From contig NZ_JAMTCH010000003.1 in the NCBI RefSeq assembly GCF_024171735.1, positions 1,042,841 to 1,106,840 of the forward strand: 64,000 nucleotides of DNA, written 5' to 3'. A program made the position numbers and the translations under genes. Positions within the stretch are counted from its first letter, which is position 1. Every line of letters begins with the position of its first letter. Origin of the DNA: Prauserella alba. Its GTDB lineage: Bacteria; Actinomycetota; Actinomycetes; Mycobacteriales; Pseudonocardiaceae. Below, piece after piece: positions 44,018 to 52,571 of the stretch. Below the pieces are notes generated by a model that had not been told where the DNA came from, did no database searches, and saw only the letters and a program-made list of their open reading frames with translations.

Positions 44018-44435
44018 CCGGGACCGGCTGGCGTTCCAGCTCAGTTACGGCGACTGCGACGCGGTGGGCATCGCGTACTTCGCCATTTACTACCGGTGGA
44101 TGGAACGCACGTACACCTCGTGGCTCTACTCGCACGGCCTGCGTAGCGGGGACCTCGAGCCGGACCTGGGGATCGTGACGGTCGGCGTGAGCTCGGGCGC
44201 GACGTACCACCGCACGGCGGAGGTGTTCGACGAGCTCGTCTGCCAGGCGGTGCTCGACCGGATCGGCACCTCGTCGTACACGGTCGGCTACGAGTTCACG
44301 TGCGACGACGAGCTCGTCACGAGGGGGTTCATGACGTATGCCTGCCGGGACGTGTCGTTCGCGAAGGCGCCGGTGCCGGAGCGGCTCGCGGGCATCCTGC
44401 GGACACTGCCGTCGCCGCGGTTCGACGTGACGTAG
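44010..44435 (+). CDS. acyl-CoA thioesterase, 4HBT hotdog family
   Basis: 141 aa. YGDCDAVGIAYFAIYYRWMERTY matches the 4-hydroxybenzoyl-CoA thioesterase signature (YxDxDxxGxxxxxxY) with catalytic D17. It hydrolyses an acyl- or aroyl-CoA, releasing CoA or draining dead-end intermediates. It is the last gene of operon A; an intrinsic terminator follows 48 bp after the stop. Confidence 0.88.
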   Translation: MSDRDRLAFQLSYGDCDAVGIAYFAIYYRWMERTYTSWLYSHGLRSGDLEPDLGIVTVGVSSGATYHRTAEVFDELVCQAVLDRIGTSSYTVGYEFTCDDELVTRGFMTYACRDVSFAKAPVPERLAGILRTLPSPRFDVT

Positions 44436-44482
44436 GCCGTCAGGCGACCGGAGTCGCCCGGTTGCCGAGCGCGGTCGGGACC

Positions 44483-44526
44483 ACGCCGCTGCGGAGGGGA
44501 GTTTCTCCCCGCCGCAGCGGCGTTTT
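44483..44526 (+). terminator. strong intrinsic terminator of operon A
   Basis: ACGCCGCTGCGG and GGGGAG pair with CTCCCC and CCGCAGCGGCGT around a TTT loop, with one A/G mismatch, and four T residues (44523-44526) follow. The 18-bp stem makes this the clearest protein-gene terminator in the window, separating operons A and B. Confidence 0.9.
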
Positions 44527-44577
44527 CGTGTGCCGTCCACGACCTTCCCCGTTCCCGCATCGGCGATCGACCCGGGG

Positions 44578-44612
44578 CGTAATTCATGACAATAAATCCT
44601 ATGAAAGGCATT
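44578..44612 (+). promoter_or_regulatory. AT-rich promoter region of operon B
   Basis: About 60% A+T in a genome near 70% G+C. TTCAT (44583-44587) and ATGAA (44601-44605) are inverted arms 13 bp apart, and TTGACT (44611-44616) could be a -35. The first gene starts at 44708. Confidence 0.35.
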
Positions 44613-44707
44613 GACTTGGACCTGGTCGCGAGCCAAGGTTGTTAGCGACGTCACCGCGCACCGCCGCCGGTGACGGCCAGGTTCGGCACTCGCAAAGGAG
44701 CGCGTCC

Positions 44708-46168
44708 ATGACCTCGACGGTGCACGCACCCGAGACCGTGCGGAGCTTTTCGAAGCTGTTCATCGGCGGCCGCTGGGTCGACCCCGCAGGCGACGGTGTC
44801 ATCGACGTCGTCTCGCCGGTGACCGAGGAGCGCCTCGCGACGGTGCCGGACCCGACGCCCGCCGACGTCGACGCCGCTGTGGCCGCGGCGCGGAAGGCGT
44901 TCGACCACGGGCCGTGGCCCCGGATGACGCCCGCGGCGCGTGCCGCGGTGCTGACCAGGGTCGGCGCCGAGGTCGAGAAGCGCTTCGGCGACATGGCTGC
45001 CTCGTTCACCGCGGAGATCGGCGCCCCGTCCGCGGTGAGCGAGGCTTTCCACCAGAACGCGCTCAAGATGTGGGCCGATGCCTCGACCCTGCACGAGCGG
45101 TTCGAGTTCGAGGAGGAACGTTCCTGGGAGGGCGGCCACGGGGTGCTGGTCCGCGAACCGGTCGGTGTCGTCGCCACGATCATCCCGTGGAACGGCCCGG
45201 TGGCCACGGCGTCACTGAAGATCGGCCCCGCGCTCGCGGCCGGCTGCACGGTCGTGCTCAAACCCGCACCGGAAGGGCCGGTGAGCCTGTACCTGCTGGC
45301 CGAGGCGCTGGAGGCCGCGGGATTGCCCGAGGGTGTGATCAGCGTGCTGCCCGGTGGCCGCGAGGTGGGCGAACACCTGGTGACCCACCCGGGCGTCGAC
45401 AAGGTTGCCTTCACCGGCAGCACCGCCGCGGGCAAGCGGATCATGAGTCTGTGCGGCGAACGGATCACGCGCGTGACGCTCGAACTGGGCGGGAAGTCGG
45501 CCGCCATCATCGCCGACGACGTGCCGCTCGACGACGTCCTGCCGACACTGGCGTTCGCCGGGATCGGTCACTCCGGGCAGGTGTGCGCCGCGCTGACCCG
45601 CATCCTGGTACCGCGCGGCCGCCAGGAGGAGCTGCTCGCGGCGCTCGTCCCGACGTTCGAAGGCCTGAAAGTCGGTGATCCCGCCGATGGCGACACCGTG
45701 CTCGGCCCGCTCGCCGCCGAGCGGCAGCGTGACCGGGTGGAGGGCTACATCAAGCTTGGTCTCGACGAGGGCGCCCGGCTCGTCACCGGTGGTGGGCGGC
45801 CGGACGGTGTGGATCGCGGCTGGTTCGTCGAGCCGACCGTGTTCGCCGACGTGCGCAACGACATGCGCATCGCCCAGGAGGAGATCTTCGGCCCCGTCAT
45901 CTGCGTCATCCCGTTCGACGACGTCGACGAGGCCGTCGCGCTGGCCAACGACTCGGACTACGGACTCTCCGGTGCGGTGTACGCCCGCGACGCCGCCGAG
46001 GGGGAGCGGATCGCCCGCCGCATCCGCAGCGGCCAGGTGTCGGTCAACGGCTGGGACATGTGCGTGGTGCAGCCGTTCGGCGGTTACAAGCAGTCGGGCC
46101 TCGGCCGCGAGGGCAACGTCGAAGGCCTCGGTGCCTACCTCGAAACGAAGTTGATCCAGCGCCGGTGA
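44708..46168 (+). CDS. aldehyde dehydrogenase 1 (NAD(P)+-dependent)
   Basis: 486 aa. IIPWNGP with the conserved Asn162, cofactor lysine in VVLKPAPEG, general base E259 in LELGGKS and nucleophile C293 in HSGQVC are intact, so this is a standard catalytic ALDH. ATG 44708 has AAAGGAG 8 nt upstream. First gene of operon B; it could oxidise the aldehyde formed by the NDMA-type alcohol dehydrogenase to the acid used by the ligases. Confidence 0.92.
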   Translation: MTSTVHAPETVRSFSKLFIGGRWVDPAGDGVIDVVSPVTEERLATVPDPTPADVDAAVAAARKAFDHGPWPRMTPAARAAVLTRVGAEVEKRFGDMAASFTAEIGAPSAVSEAFHQNALKMWADASTLHERFEFEEERSWEGGHGVLVREPVGVVATIIPWNGPVATASLKIGPALAAGCTVVLKPAPEGPVSLYLLAEALEAAGLPEGVISVLPGGREVGEHLVTHPGVDKVAFTGSTAAGKRIMSLCGERITRVTLELGGKSAAIIADDVPLDDVLPTLAFAGIGHSGQVCAALTRILVPRGRQEELLAALVPTFEGLKVGDPADGDTVLGPLAAERQRDRVEGYIKLGLDEGARLVTGGGRPDGVDRGWFVEPTVFADVRNDMRIAQEEIFGPVICVIPFDDVDEAVALANDSDYGLSGAVYARDAAEGERIARRIRSGQVSVNGWDMCVVQPFGGYKQSGLGREGNVEGLGAYLETKLIQRR

Positions 46169-46288
46169 CCCACCGGTGACCGGCACCGTGACCGTTCCGG
46201 GCTCGCACCCACGGCCCGGGACCGGGCTCGCCGCCCACGCTCCGCCGCTTCCGACTCCAGTCAACCCGCGCGAAAGGAACAACGACCG

Positions 46289-47968
46289 ATGGTTGATGCG
46301 AACGAACCGGTGATCGTCGTCGGGGCGGGCCTGTCCGGGTTGGCCACGGCCCTCGGTGCCGCGGTCCGCGGCCGCGACGTGATCGTGTTCGAGGCTGCGG
46401 ACCAGGTCGGCGGTGCGGCCGCCTATTCGGGCGGCCAGGTGTGGATCGGCGCCAATCCGGTCGCCGCGCGGGAGGGCATCGAGGACTCGGTGGAGCTCAC
46501 CGAGACCTACGTGCGGGCCATTGCCCAGGAGGACCCCGAGGTGCTCGACGAGAAGGCGATGCTGCGCTGGATCCGGACCGGTCCGGACGCGATCCGCTAC
46601 TGGGAGGAGCTCGGGGCGATCCGCTGGAAGGTCATTCCCGGACTCGCCGATTACCACAACGAGGCCGAGGGCGCGCTGCCCGTCGGCAGGTACCTCACGA
46701 ACGAGGTGATCGACGGCAGCGTGCTCGGCGCCTGGCGCGACAAGCTCCGTGTCAGCCCGTACTTCCCGGTCGGCACGACCTACGACGAACTCATGACGAA
46801 GGGCCGCCGCGCGACCTATGTGGACTCCGAGGAGTCCCGTTCGGACAAGGCGGACCACGCGGGAGTGCCCGCGTTCGGTATCGCAGGCGGCCGTGCGTTC
46901 GGCGCGGCAGAGGGATCCGACCCGCTCACCTTCGGCACCGGTGTCGTGGCGAGTTTCCTGCACCGCGTGCTGCAGGAGGACCGGATCGAGATCCGCCCCT
47001 CCCACCCGGTGACCGATCTGCTCACCGACGGCGACCGGGTCGTGGGCGTGCGCGCCGAGGGCCCGGCCGGTCCGGTCGAGGTGCGCGGCCCGGTCGTGCT
47101 GGCGACGAGCACCTACGACTGGAACTCCGACCTCGTCCGCGAGATGGTCGACCTCGAACCGGAGGACTTCGGCAGCGTCGCGCCGGAGTCGCTGCGCGGG
47201 GACGGCATCACCCTCGCCCGCGGCGTGGGCGCCGCCATCGCGAAGATCCCGGCGACGAGCGTGCCGATGCTGCCGGGGTGGCGATCCCAGGTCGGCACCG
47301 GGTACGGCTACGGCCCCGAGTACGCCATGCCGCACACGATGATCGTCGACGCGGCGGGCAATCGCTTCTGCAACGACTCCTACTGGGTCGACATCGTCGC
47401 CAAGACGCTTGCTCCCGGCGATCGGCACCTGCCGTTCTTCCTCGTCTGGGACGACCAGCACCGGCAGAAGTACGGACTCGCCGCCACCCCGCCCGGCGGC
47501 GAGTACCCCGAAGGCTGGGTCACCTCCGCCCCGACGCTGGCCGAGCTCGGCGCGCGACTCGGCATCGACGGTCCGCAGCTGACCAGGACGGCCCAGCGGT
47601 TCAACCACTACGCCGCTCAGGGAGAGGACCCCGACTTCGGCCGCGGCACCGTCACCTACGTCAACACGTTCGCGGGCGATCCCGAGAACACGCCGAGCCC
47701 GGTCCTCGGACAGCTGACCGAGGCGCCGTTCCACGGGCTGCGGCTGAAGTTCGTGGGCACCGGCATCGGGTCCAGCGGCGTGCACATCGACGGTGACGGA
47801 CGGGTGCTCGACCCCGACGGCGCCGTGATCGACGGTCTCCACGCCGTGGGCTCGTGCGCGGCACTGACCACGACCGGAACCGGCTACAACAGCGGGTTCG
47901 CACTCGGCCGCGGCGTGACACTGGCCTACCTCGTCGCCGGTGAACTGGCCGGCGAGCCGGTCCCGTGA
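46289..47968 (+). CDS. KstD-like FAD-dependent dehydrogenase/oxidoreductase
   Basis: 559 aa FAD_binding_2 protein. The N-terminal Rossmann motif is VVGAGLSGLATALGAA with EAADQVGGAAAYSGGQ. The C-terminus VGSCAALTTTGTGYNSGFALGRGVTLAYLVAGELA resembles 3-ketosteroid delta1-dehydrogenase and fumarate-reductase relatives, including a Tyr near the terminal glycines. The other KstD active-site tyrosines cannot be confirmed by eye. It would desaturate a cyclic ketone or related substrate. ATG preceded by GAAAGGAAC. Confidence 0.82.
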   Translation: MVDANEPVIVVGAGLSGLATALGAAVRGRDVIVFEAADQVGGAAAYSGGQVWIGANPVAAREGIEDSVELTETYVRAIAQEDPEVLDEKAMLRWIRTGPDAIRYWEELGAIRWKVIPGLADYHNEAEGALPVGRYLTNEVIDGSVLGAWRDKLRVSPYFPVGTTYDELMTKGRRATYVDSEESRSDKADHAGVPAFGIAGGRAFGAAEGSDPLTFGTGVVASFLHRVLQEDRIEIRPSHPVTDLLTDGDRVVGVRAEGPAGPVEVRGPVVLATSTYDWNSDLVREMVDLEPEDFGSVAPESLRGDGITLARGVGAAIAKIPATSVPMLPGWRSQVGTGYGYGPEYAMPHTMIVDAAGNRFCNDSYWVDIVAKTLAPGDRHLPFFLVWDDQHRQKYGLAATPPGGEYPEGWVTSAPTLAELGARLGIDGPQLTRTAQRFNHYAAQGEDPDFGRGTVTYVNTFAGDPENTPSPVLGQLTEAPFHGLRLKFVGTGIGSSGVHIDGDGRVLDPDGAVIDGLHAVGSCAALTTTGTGYNSGFALGRGVTLAYLVAGELAGEPVP

Positions 47969-48017
47969 CTCCGCGGCGGCACGACACATCCCCACCGACA
48001 CAGGCAGGAGGACGAGC

Positions 48018-49202
48018 ATGCGGGTTCCCCACCGGTGGCGCCGGCTGCGGCGCGCCACCGCATGCGCTCTCGTGGCCGTCGCCGCGGTCTCGATGAGCGG
48101 CTGCGACGCGGCACAGGGCGGTATCGCCACCGAGGAAGGCATCCCGAAGGAGATCAAGCTGCTCGGCGTGCGCGACCAGACCGGCCCGGTGGCCTATGCC
48201 GGCATCGGCGGCGCCCGGGGCGGCAAGCTCGCGATCGCCGAGATCAACCGCTCCGGCTTCCTCGGCGACGGCGTGAAGCTCACCATCAAGGAGATCGACA
48301 CGGCCGGGTCGATCGAGACGGCGTCGGCCGAGATGGCGCAGGCGACCGCCGACCGGACCGTGCACGCGATCATGGGGCCGACCCAGGGACAGCAGGCCGC
48401 GACGGTCGCGCCGATGGTGGAACGCGCCCAGGTGCCGACGATCTTCACGCAGGCCGGTTCCGACGGCGTCGTCATCAACGACTACACGTTCCGGGCGACG
48501 GCGCCGATGGCCTCGTACTACAACCTGGCGACCGAGTACCTCGCCGACAAGGGGCTCGGCGACGTCAGCGTGCTGTACAACGCGACGTACCCGACGTTCG
48601 CGGAGATCGGCGAGGGGTCCTTTCCGAAACAGGCGGACCGGCACGGGTTGGACATCGTCTCCAGCACGCCCGTGCAGTCGACCACCCAGGACTTCACGAC
48701 ACCGGTGCGGTCGATCGCGGGCGAGGACCCGGACGCCGTCGTGATGCTGCTGACCGAACCGCAGTCGGTCACCGCGCTGACCCAGTTGCGCCAGGCCGGT
48801 TACGACGGCCAGGTGATGGGGACGTCGGTGCAGGGCGGCGGCAATCTGAAGGAGGCGGGCAAGCACGGCGAAGGCGTGATCTACCCGACCGACTTCTCCC
48901 CGGCACTGACGGGCGAGAAGGCCCGGGACTTCGTGGCGGCGTTCCAGCAGCGCTTCGGGCGGAAACCGGACGTCTACGCCGCCGAGGGCTACGACGGCAT
49001 GTGGTGGTTGGCGCGGGCGATCAAGGCGTCCGGCTCGGCGAGCCGTGAGGGCATCAAACGCGGGCTGCAGCAGGTCGCGAAGGAAGGCTTCGACGGCGTG
49101 ATGGGCGAGCTCACCTTCGAGGGCAACGACATGCGCGTACCGGGTGTGCTCGTGCGCTGGAACGGCACGAGCGAGGAGCTCGTGTCCGGCGGTGCGTCAT
49201 GA
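48018..49202 (+). CDS. ABC transporter substrate-binding lipoprotein (branched-chain amino acid type)
   Basis: 394 aa. A basic N-terminus, a hydrophobic stretch and lipobox MSGC with C29 mark a lipoprotein. The mature part is a periplasmic-binding fold of the LivJ/HAAT type (IKLLGVRDQTGPVAYAGIGGARGGKLAIAEIN, AAEGYDGMWWLARAI). Members bind amino acids but also aromatic and alicyclic acids; within this catabolic operon uptake of the pathway substrate or a carboxylated derivative is more likely than leucine. ATG after GGAGGACGA. Confidence 0.9.
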   Translation: MRVPHRWRRLRRATACALVAVAAVSMSGCDAAQGGIATEEGIPKEIKLLGVRDQTGPVAYAGIGGARGGKLAIAEINRSGFLGDGVKLTIKEIDTAGSIETASAEMAQATADRTVHAIMGPTQGQQAATVAPMVERAQVPTIFTQAGSDGVVINDYTFRATAPMASYYNLATEYLADKGLGDVSVLYNATYPTFAEIGEGSFPKQADRHGLDIVSSTPVQSTTQDFTTPVRSIAGEDPDAVVMLLTEPQSVTALTQLRQAGYDGQVMGTSVQGGGNLKEAGKHGEGVIYPTDFSPALTGEKARDFVAAFQQRFGRKPDVYAAEGYDGMWWLARAIKASGSASREGIKRGLQQVAKEGFDGVMGELTFEGNDMRVPGVLVRWNGTSEELVSGGAS

Positions 49203-49248
49203 CCCGCCGCATCGGACGTGACCCGCGTTCCGGAGGGAGGTGCCGGTC

Positions 49249-50139
49249 ATGGCCCAGCACATCCTGAACGCCGTCGCCCTCGGATCGGTGTACCTCGTGT
49301 TCGCGCTCGGCATGGCGCTCGCGTGGAGCACGATCGGGATTCTGAACTTCGCCCACGGTGCGACGTTCATGTTCTCGGCGTTCACCGCCCACGTGGTGAC
49401 CCAGCACGTCGCGCTGCCGATGCCGGCCGTGGTGCTGGTCGCGGTCGCGGCGGGCGCGCTGATCGCGACGCTGACGCAGGTGCTCGCATTCGGGCCGATC
49501 ATGCGCAGGGCGACCGATCACCGGTCGGCCGAACTGCGCATCCTCATCGGCGGCATCGGTGTCGCCGCCATCCCGCTGGCGATCGCCGAGCGCGTGACGG
49601 CCAGTGCGCCCTTCGGGTTCCGTGGGAGCACCTACCAGGCGCAGGTGTTCGAGATCGCCGGACTGCGCATGACGACGACCGTGCTGGTGATCGTCGTCGC
49701 CGGCATCGGTATCGGCGTGGGCGTGTGGCGCTGGCTGGCGACGTCGCGGCAGGGCCTGGCCCTGCGGGCGATCGGCGTCGACTCCGAGACGGCCTCGTTG
49801 ATGGGCGTCGACCGGTCGACGCTCGCACTCGGCACGATGGCGACCGCGGGGGCGCTCGCGGGGCTCGCGGGTGCCTTGCTGACGTTCCAGCTCGGCGCGA
49901 TCGCTCCCGCGAGCGGTGATCAGCTGCTCATCAAGGCGTTCGCGATCGTCGTGCTCGGCGGTCTCGGCAGTATGGGCGGCGTCATCGTCGGCGCGTTCGT
50001 GCTCGCGGGAGCGGAGACGTTCGTGCTGGCGATGAACCAGGGCACCTGGGTCGACGCCGTCTCCTTCGGACTGATCTTCGCCGTGCTCCTGCTGCGCCCG
50101 CAGGGCCTGTTCGGCAGGAAGGAGGTGCGGCGGACATGA
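49249..50139 (+). CDS. livH: branched-chain-type ABC transporter permease LivH-like
   Basis: 296 aa, about eight transmembrane helices. LNAVALGSVYLVFALGMALAWSTIGILNFAHGA is the LivH N-terminus, and KAFAIVVLGGLGSMGGVIVGAFVLAGAE the conserved C-terminal loop. ATG 49249 is chosen because GGAGGGAGG (49232-49240) is then 8 nt away; GTG 49240 is an alternative that overlaps that site. The stop overlaps the LivM-like gene by 4 nt. Confidence 0.92.
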   Translation: MAQHILNAVALGSVYLVFALGMALAWSTIGILNFAHGATFMFSAFTAHVVTQHVALPMPAVVLVAVAAGALIATLTQVLAFGPIMRRATDHRSAELRILIGGIGVAAIPLAIAERVTASAPFGFRGSTYQAQVFEIAGLRMTTTVLVIVVAGIGIGVGVWRWLATSRQGLALRAIGVDSETASLMGVDRSTLALGTMATAGALAGLAGALLTFQLGAIAPASGDQLLIKAFAIVVLGGLGSMGGVIVGAFVLAGAETFVLAMNQGTWVDAVSFGLIFAVLLLRPQGLFGRKEVRRT

Positions 50140-51056
50140 TCGACTGGTACTTCTCCCACATCGTGCTCATCCAGAGCACGCTGACGACGCTGCTGCTGGC
50201 GCTGAGCGTGCAGGTCCCGTTGCGAGCCGGCGTGTTCTCGTTCGCCGGCGTCGGGTGTTACGGCATCGGCGGCTACATCGCGGCGATCGGCATGGTCCAC
50301 TACGGACTGTCGACCGCCACGGCGATCCTGCTGGCCGCGGTCGCCGGCGGGGTTGTTGCGTATGCGCTCGGGTTGCTGATCCAGCGGCTCACCGGGCTGT
50401 ACCTCGCGATGGCGACCGTGGCGTTCACCCTGATCATCTCGGTGCTCGTGGTCAACGGCGGCGACCTCACCGGTGGCGCGGCGGGACTGTTCGGCGCACT
50501 CGGCATGCTCGACACGGGGCACCTGCTCGCGGTGGCCGCCGTCGTGGTGGCCGCGCTGACGTTCACCGAGCTCGGTCCGCTGGGACGCCGGGTCGAGGCG
50601 GTTCGCGAGGATCCCGAACTGGCCTCGGCGATGGGCATCAACGTCGCGCGGTACCGGCGCGCCACGTTCGCCGTCAGCGGGGTGCTCGGCGGGCTGGCGG
50701 GCTCCATGACCGTGTTGCTGCGGTCGACGGTGACCCCGGACGACATCAACTTCCACCTCGTCGTGCTGGCACTGACGATCATCATCGTCGGCGGGTCGCG
50801 CTCGTGGATCGGCGCGCTCGTCGGCACGGTGATCTTCGTGTGGATGCCGGAGATGCTGGCGTTCGTGGGCGAGTGGGAGGACGTCGTGTACGGCGTGCTC
50901 GTCGCCGCGGCGGCCGTGTACCTGCCCGGCGGCGTCACCGGGGCCGTCGTCGACGGCTACCGCACGTATCGCAGGAAGCGGCGGGAGACGGCCGACTCCC
51001 CGCCGGACGCACCGCCGCCGCAGCCGGCGGCGGCCGCCGTGGGAGGTGATTCCTGA
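50136..51056 (+). CDS. livM: branched-chain-type ABC transporter permease LivM-like
   Basis: 306 aa, about nine hydrophobic helices. LLLALSVQVPLRAGVFSFAGVGCYGIGGYIAA and LTIIIVGGSRSWIGALVGTVIFVWMPEML are LivM landmarks. It forms the heterodimeric channel with the LivH-like subunit. A charged C-terminal tail (about 275-306) with RKRRETADSPPD is cytoplasmic. ATGA overlap at the start and a 1-nt overlap at its end. Confidence 0.92.
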   Translation: MIDWYFSHIVLIQSTLTTLLLALSVQVPLRAGVFSFAGVGCYGIGGYIAAIGMVHYGLSTATAILLAAVAGGVVAYALGLLIQRLTGLYLAMATVAFTLIISVLVVNGGDLTGGAAGLFGALGMLDTGHLLAVAAVVVAALTFTELGPLGRRVEAVREDPELASAMGINVARYRRATFAVSGVLGGLAGSMTVLLRSTVTPDDINFHLVVLALTIIIVGGSRSWIGALVGTVIFVWMPEMLAFVGEWEDVVYGVLVAAAAVYLPGGVTGAVVDGYRTYRRKRRETADSPPDAPPPQPAAAAVGGDS

Positions 51057-51850
51057 TGGTATCCGGCACGGTCGAGGACGTCGGCGAGGCGCGTGACGCC
51101 GCTGCGACGGAGTGCGTGCTGCGCGCCGCCGACGTCGCCGTCCACTTCGGAGGCGTGAAGGCGGTCGACGGCGTGTCGATCGAACTGACGGCGGGACGGA
51201 TCTTCGGCGTCCTCGGCCCGAACGGCTCGGGCAAGAGCACGCTGCTCGCCGCGCTGACCCGGCTCGTCCCGCTGACGCGGGGCAGCCTCGAGTTCGAAGG
51301 CAGGCGCTACGACACGGTGCGGCCGCACACGATCGCGGCGCGCGGGGTCGCGCGGACGTTCCAGACGGTGCGGATCCTGCCCGGCCGCACGGTGTTCGAC
51401 AACGTCGCGCTCGGCGCGGAGTCGGCCGGCTCCGCGGGGAAGGCGGAGCGCAGTCGTGCCCGGCAGCGGGTACGCACCGCGATCGAACGCACGGGACTGG
51501 CGGGCAAGGAGCGCCACCGCCCGGACGAACTGTCGTACGGCTACCAGCGGCGCGTGGAGATCGCGCGGGCCATCGCGAGCGAACCGACGTTGCTGCTGCT
51601 GGACGAGCCGACGGCGGGCATGAACCGGCAGGAACGCGACGACATCACCGGATTGCTCGGCGATCTGCGCGGCGAGGGCCTGACCCAGCTGCTCATCGAA
51701 CACGACGTGCAGATGATGGTCGAGGCCTGCGATCACCTGTTCGCCATGAACTTCGGCGAGCTGATCGCCGGCGGCGAGCCCGAGGCGGTGGTGCGGCATC
51801 CGGCCGTACAGGAGGCCTACCTGGGAACGCAGGGGAGGGCACATGCTTGA
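51056..51850 (+). CDS. livG: branched-chain-type ABC transporter ATPase LivG-like
   Basis: 264 aa. Walker A GPNGSGKST, Q-loop in ARTFQTVR, signature LSYGYQRRVEIARA (LSYG in place of LSGG, normal for LivG), Walker B LLLLDEPTAG and the H-loop in LIEHDVQMM are present. It powers the LivHM-like channel. It overlaps the LivF-like gene by 8 nt. Confidence 0.93.
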   Translation: MVSGTVEDVGEARDAAATECVLRAADVAVHFGGVKAVDGVSIELTAGRIFGVLGPNGSGKSTLLAALTRLVPLTRGSLEFEGRRYDTVRPHTIAARGVARTFQTVRILPGRTVFDNVALGAESAGSAGKAERSRARQRVRTAIERTGLAGKERHRPDELSYGYQRRVEIARAIASEPTLLLLDEPTAGMNRQERDDITGLLGDLRGEGLTQLLIEHDVQMMVEACDHLFAMNFGELIAGGEPEAVVRHPAVQEAYLGTQGRAHA

Positions 51851-52571
51851 CGTCGCCGAGCTGCACGTCAGTTACGGGCCGGTGCACGCGGTCCGCGGGG
51901 TGTCGTTGGCTGCCGAGGCGAAGCGGATCACGCTCGTGCTCGGCGCCAACGGTGCGGGAAAGTCGACGAGCCTGCGCGCGATCTGCGGCCTGCAGCCCGC
52001 CGGCGGCGGTTCGGTGCGCCTGGACGGCGTGGAGCTGCTGGGTAAGCGGCCCCACCGCATCGTCAGGGAGGGCATCAGCCTCGTCCCCGAGGGCAGGCGG
52101 ATCTTCGCGTCGCTGTCGGTCGCCGAGAACCTGCGCATCGGCGGGTACACCGCGGTGCGCTCGCGGGTGGGAGCGCTGACCGACGAGGTGTACGACCGGT
52201 TCCCCATTCTCGCGCAGCGGCGGGACATGCCCGCGGGGCTGCTGTCCGGCGGCGAGCAGCAGATGCTCGCGTTCGGCAGGGCGCTGATGGGCGAGCCCCG
52301 GGTGATGCTGCTCGACGAGCCGTCCATGGGTCTCGCGCCGGGCATGGTCGACACGGTCCTGGAGAGCGTGCGCGCCATCGCCGATTCCGGCATCGCCGTG
52401 CTGATGGTCGAACAGAACGTCGAGGCGGGCCTGGCGGTCGCCGACACGGTGTCGATCGTGGCGCGCGGCGAGGTGGTCCGCAGTGGCGAGGCGGAGCAGC
52501 TCCGGCAGGACTCGTCGGTAGTGCACGCGCTGCTCGGGGAGGCGGCCCTCGCCGAGGAGGGCACGGCATGA
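51843..52571 (+). CDS. livF: branched-chain-type ABC transporter ATPase LivF-like
   Basis: 242 aa. Walker A GANGAGKST, signature LSGGEQQMLAFGRALMGEP, Walker B MLLDEPSMGLAP and LMVEQNVEAGL are textbook LivF. With the other four genes it completes a five-component transporter. The stop overlaps the start of acyl-CoA synthetase 2 by 4 nt, so uptake and CoA activation are translationally coupled. Confidence 0.93.
   Translation: MLDVAELHVSYGPVHAVRGVSLAAEAKRITLVLGANGAGKSTSLRAICGLQPAGGGSVRLDGVELLGKRPHRIVREGISLVPEGRRIFASLSVAENLRIGGYTAVRSRVGALTDEVYDRFPILAQRRDMPAGLLSGGEQQMLAFGRALMGEPRVMLLDEPSMGLAPGMVDTVLESVRAIADSGIAVLMVEQNVEAGLAVADTVSIVARGEVVRSGEAEQLRQDSSVVHALLGEAALAEEGTA

Noticed and set aside
46169-46288. 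Terminator between ALDH1 and the KstD-like gene
   Set aside because: GC-rich partial dyads only, no stable perfect stem and no T-tract.
45212-48157. 981-codon minus-strand open frame opposite ALDH1 and the KstD-like gene
   Set aside because: No recognisable domain; both plus-strand genes have intact catalytic motifs.
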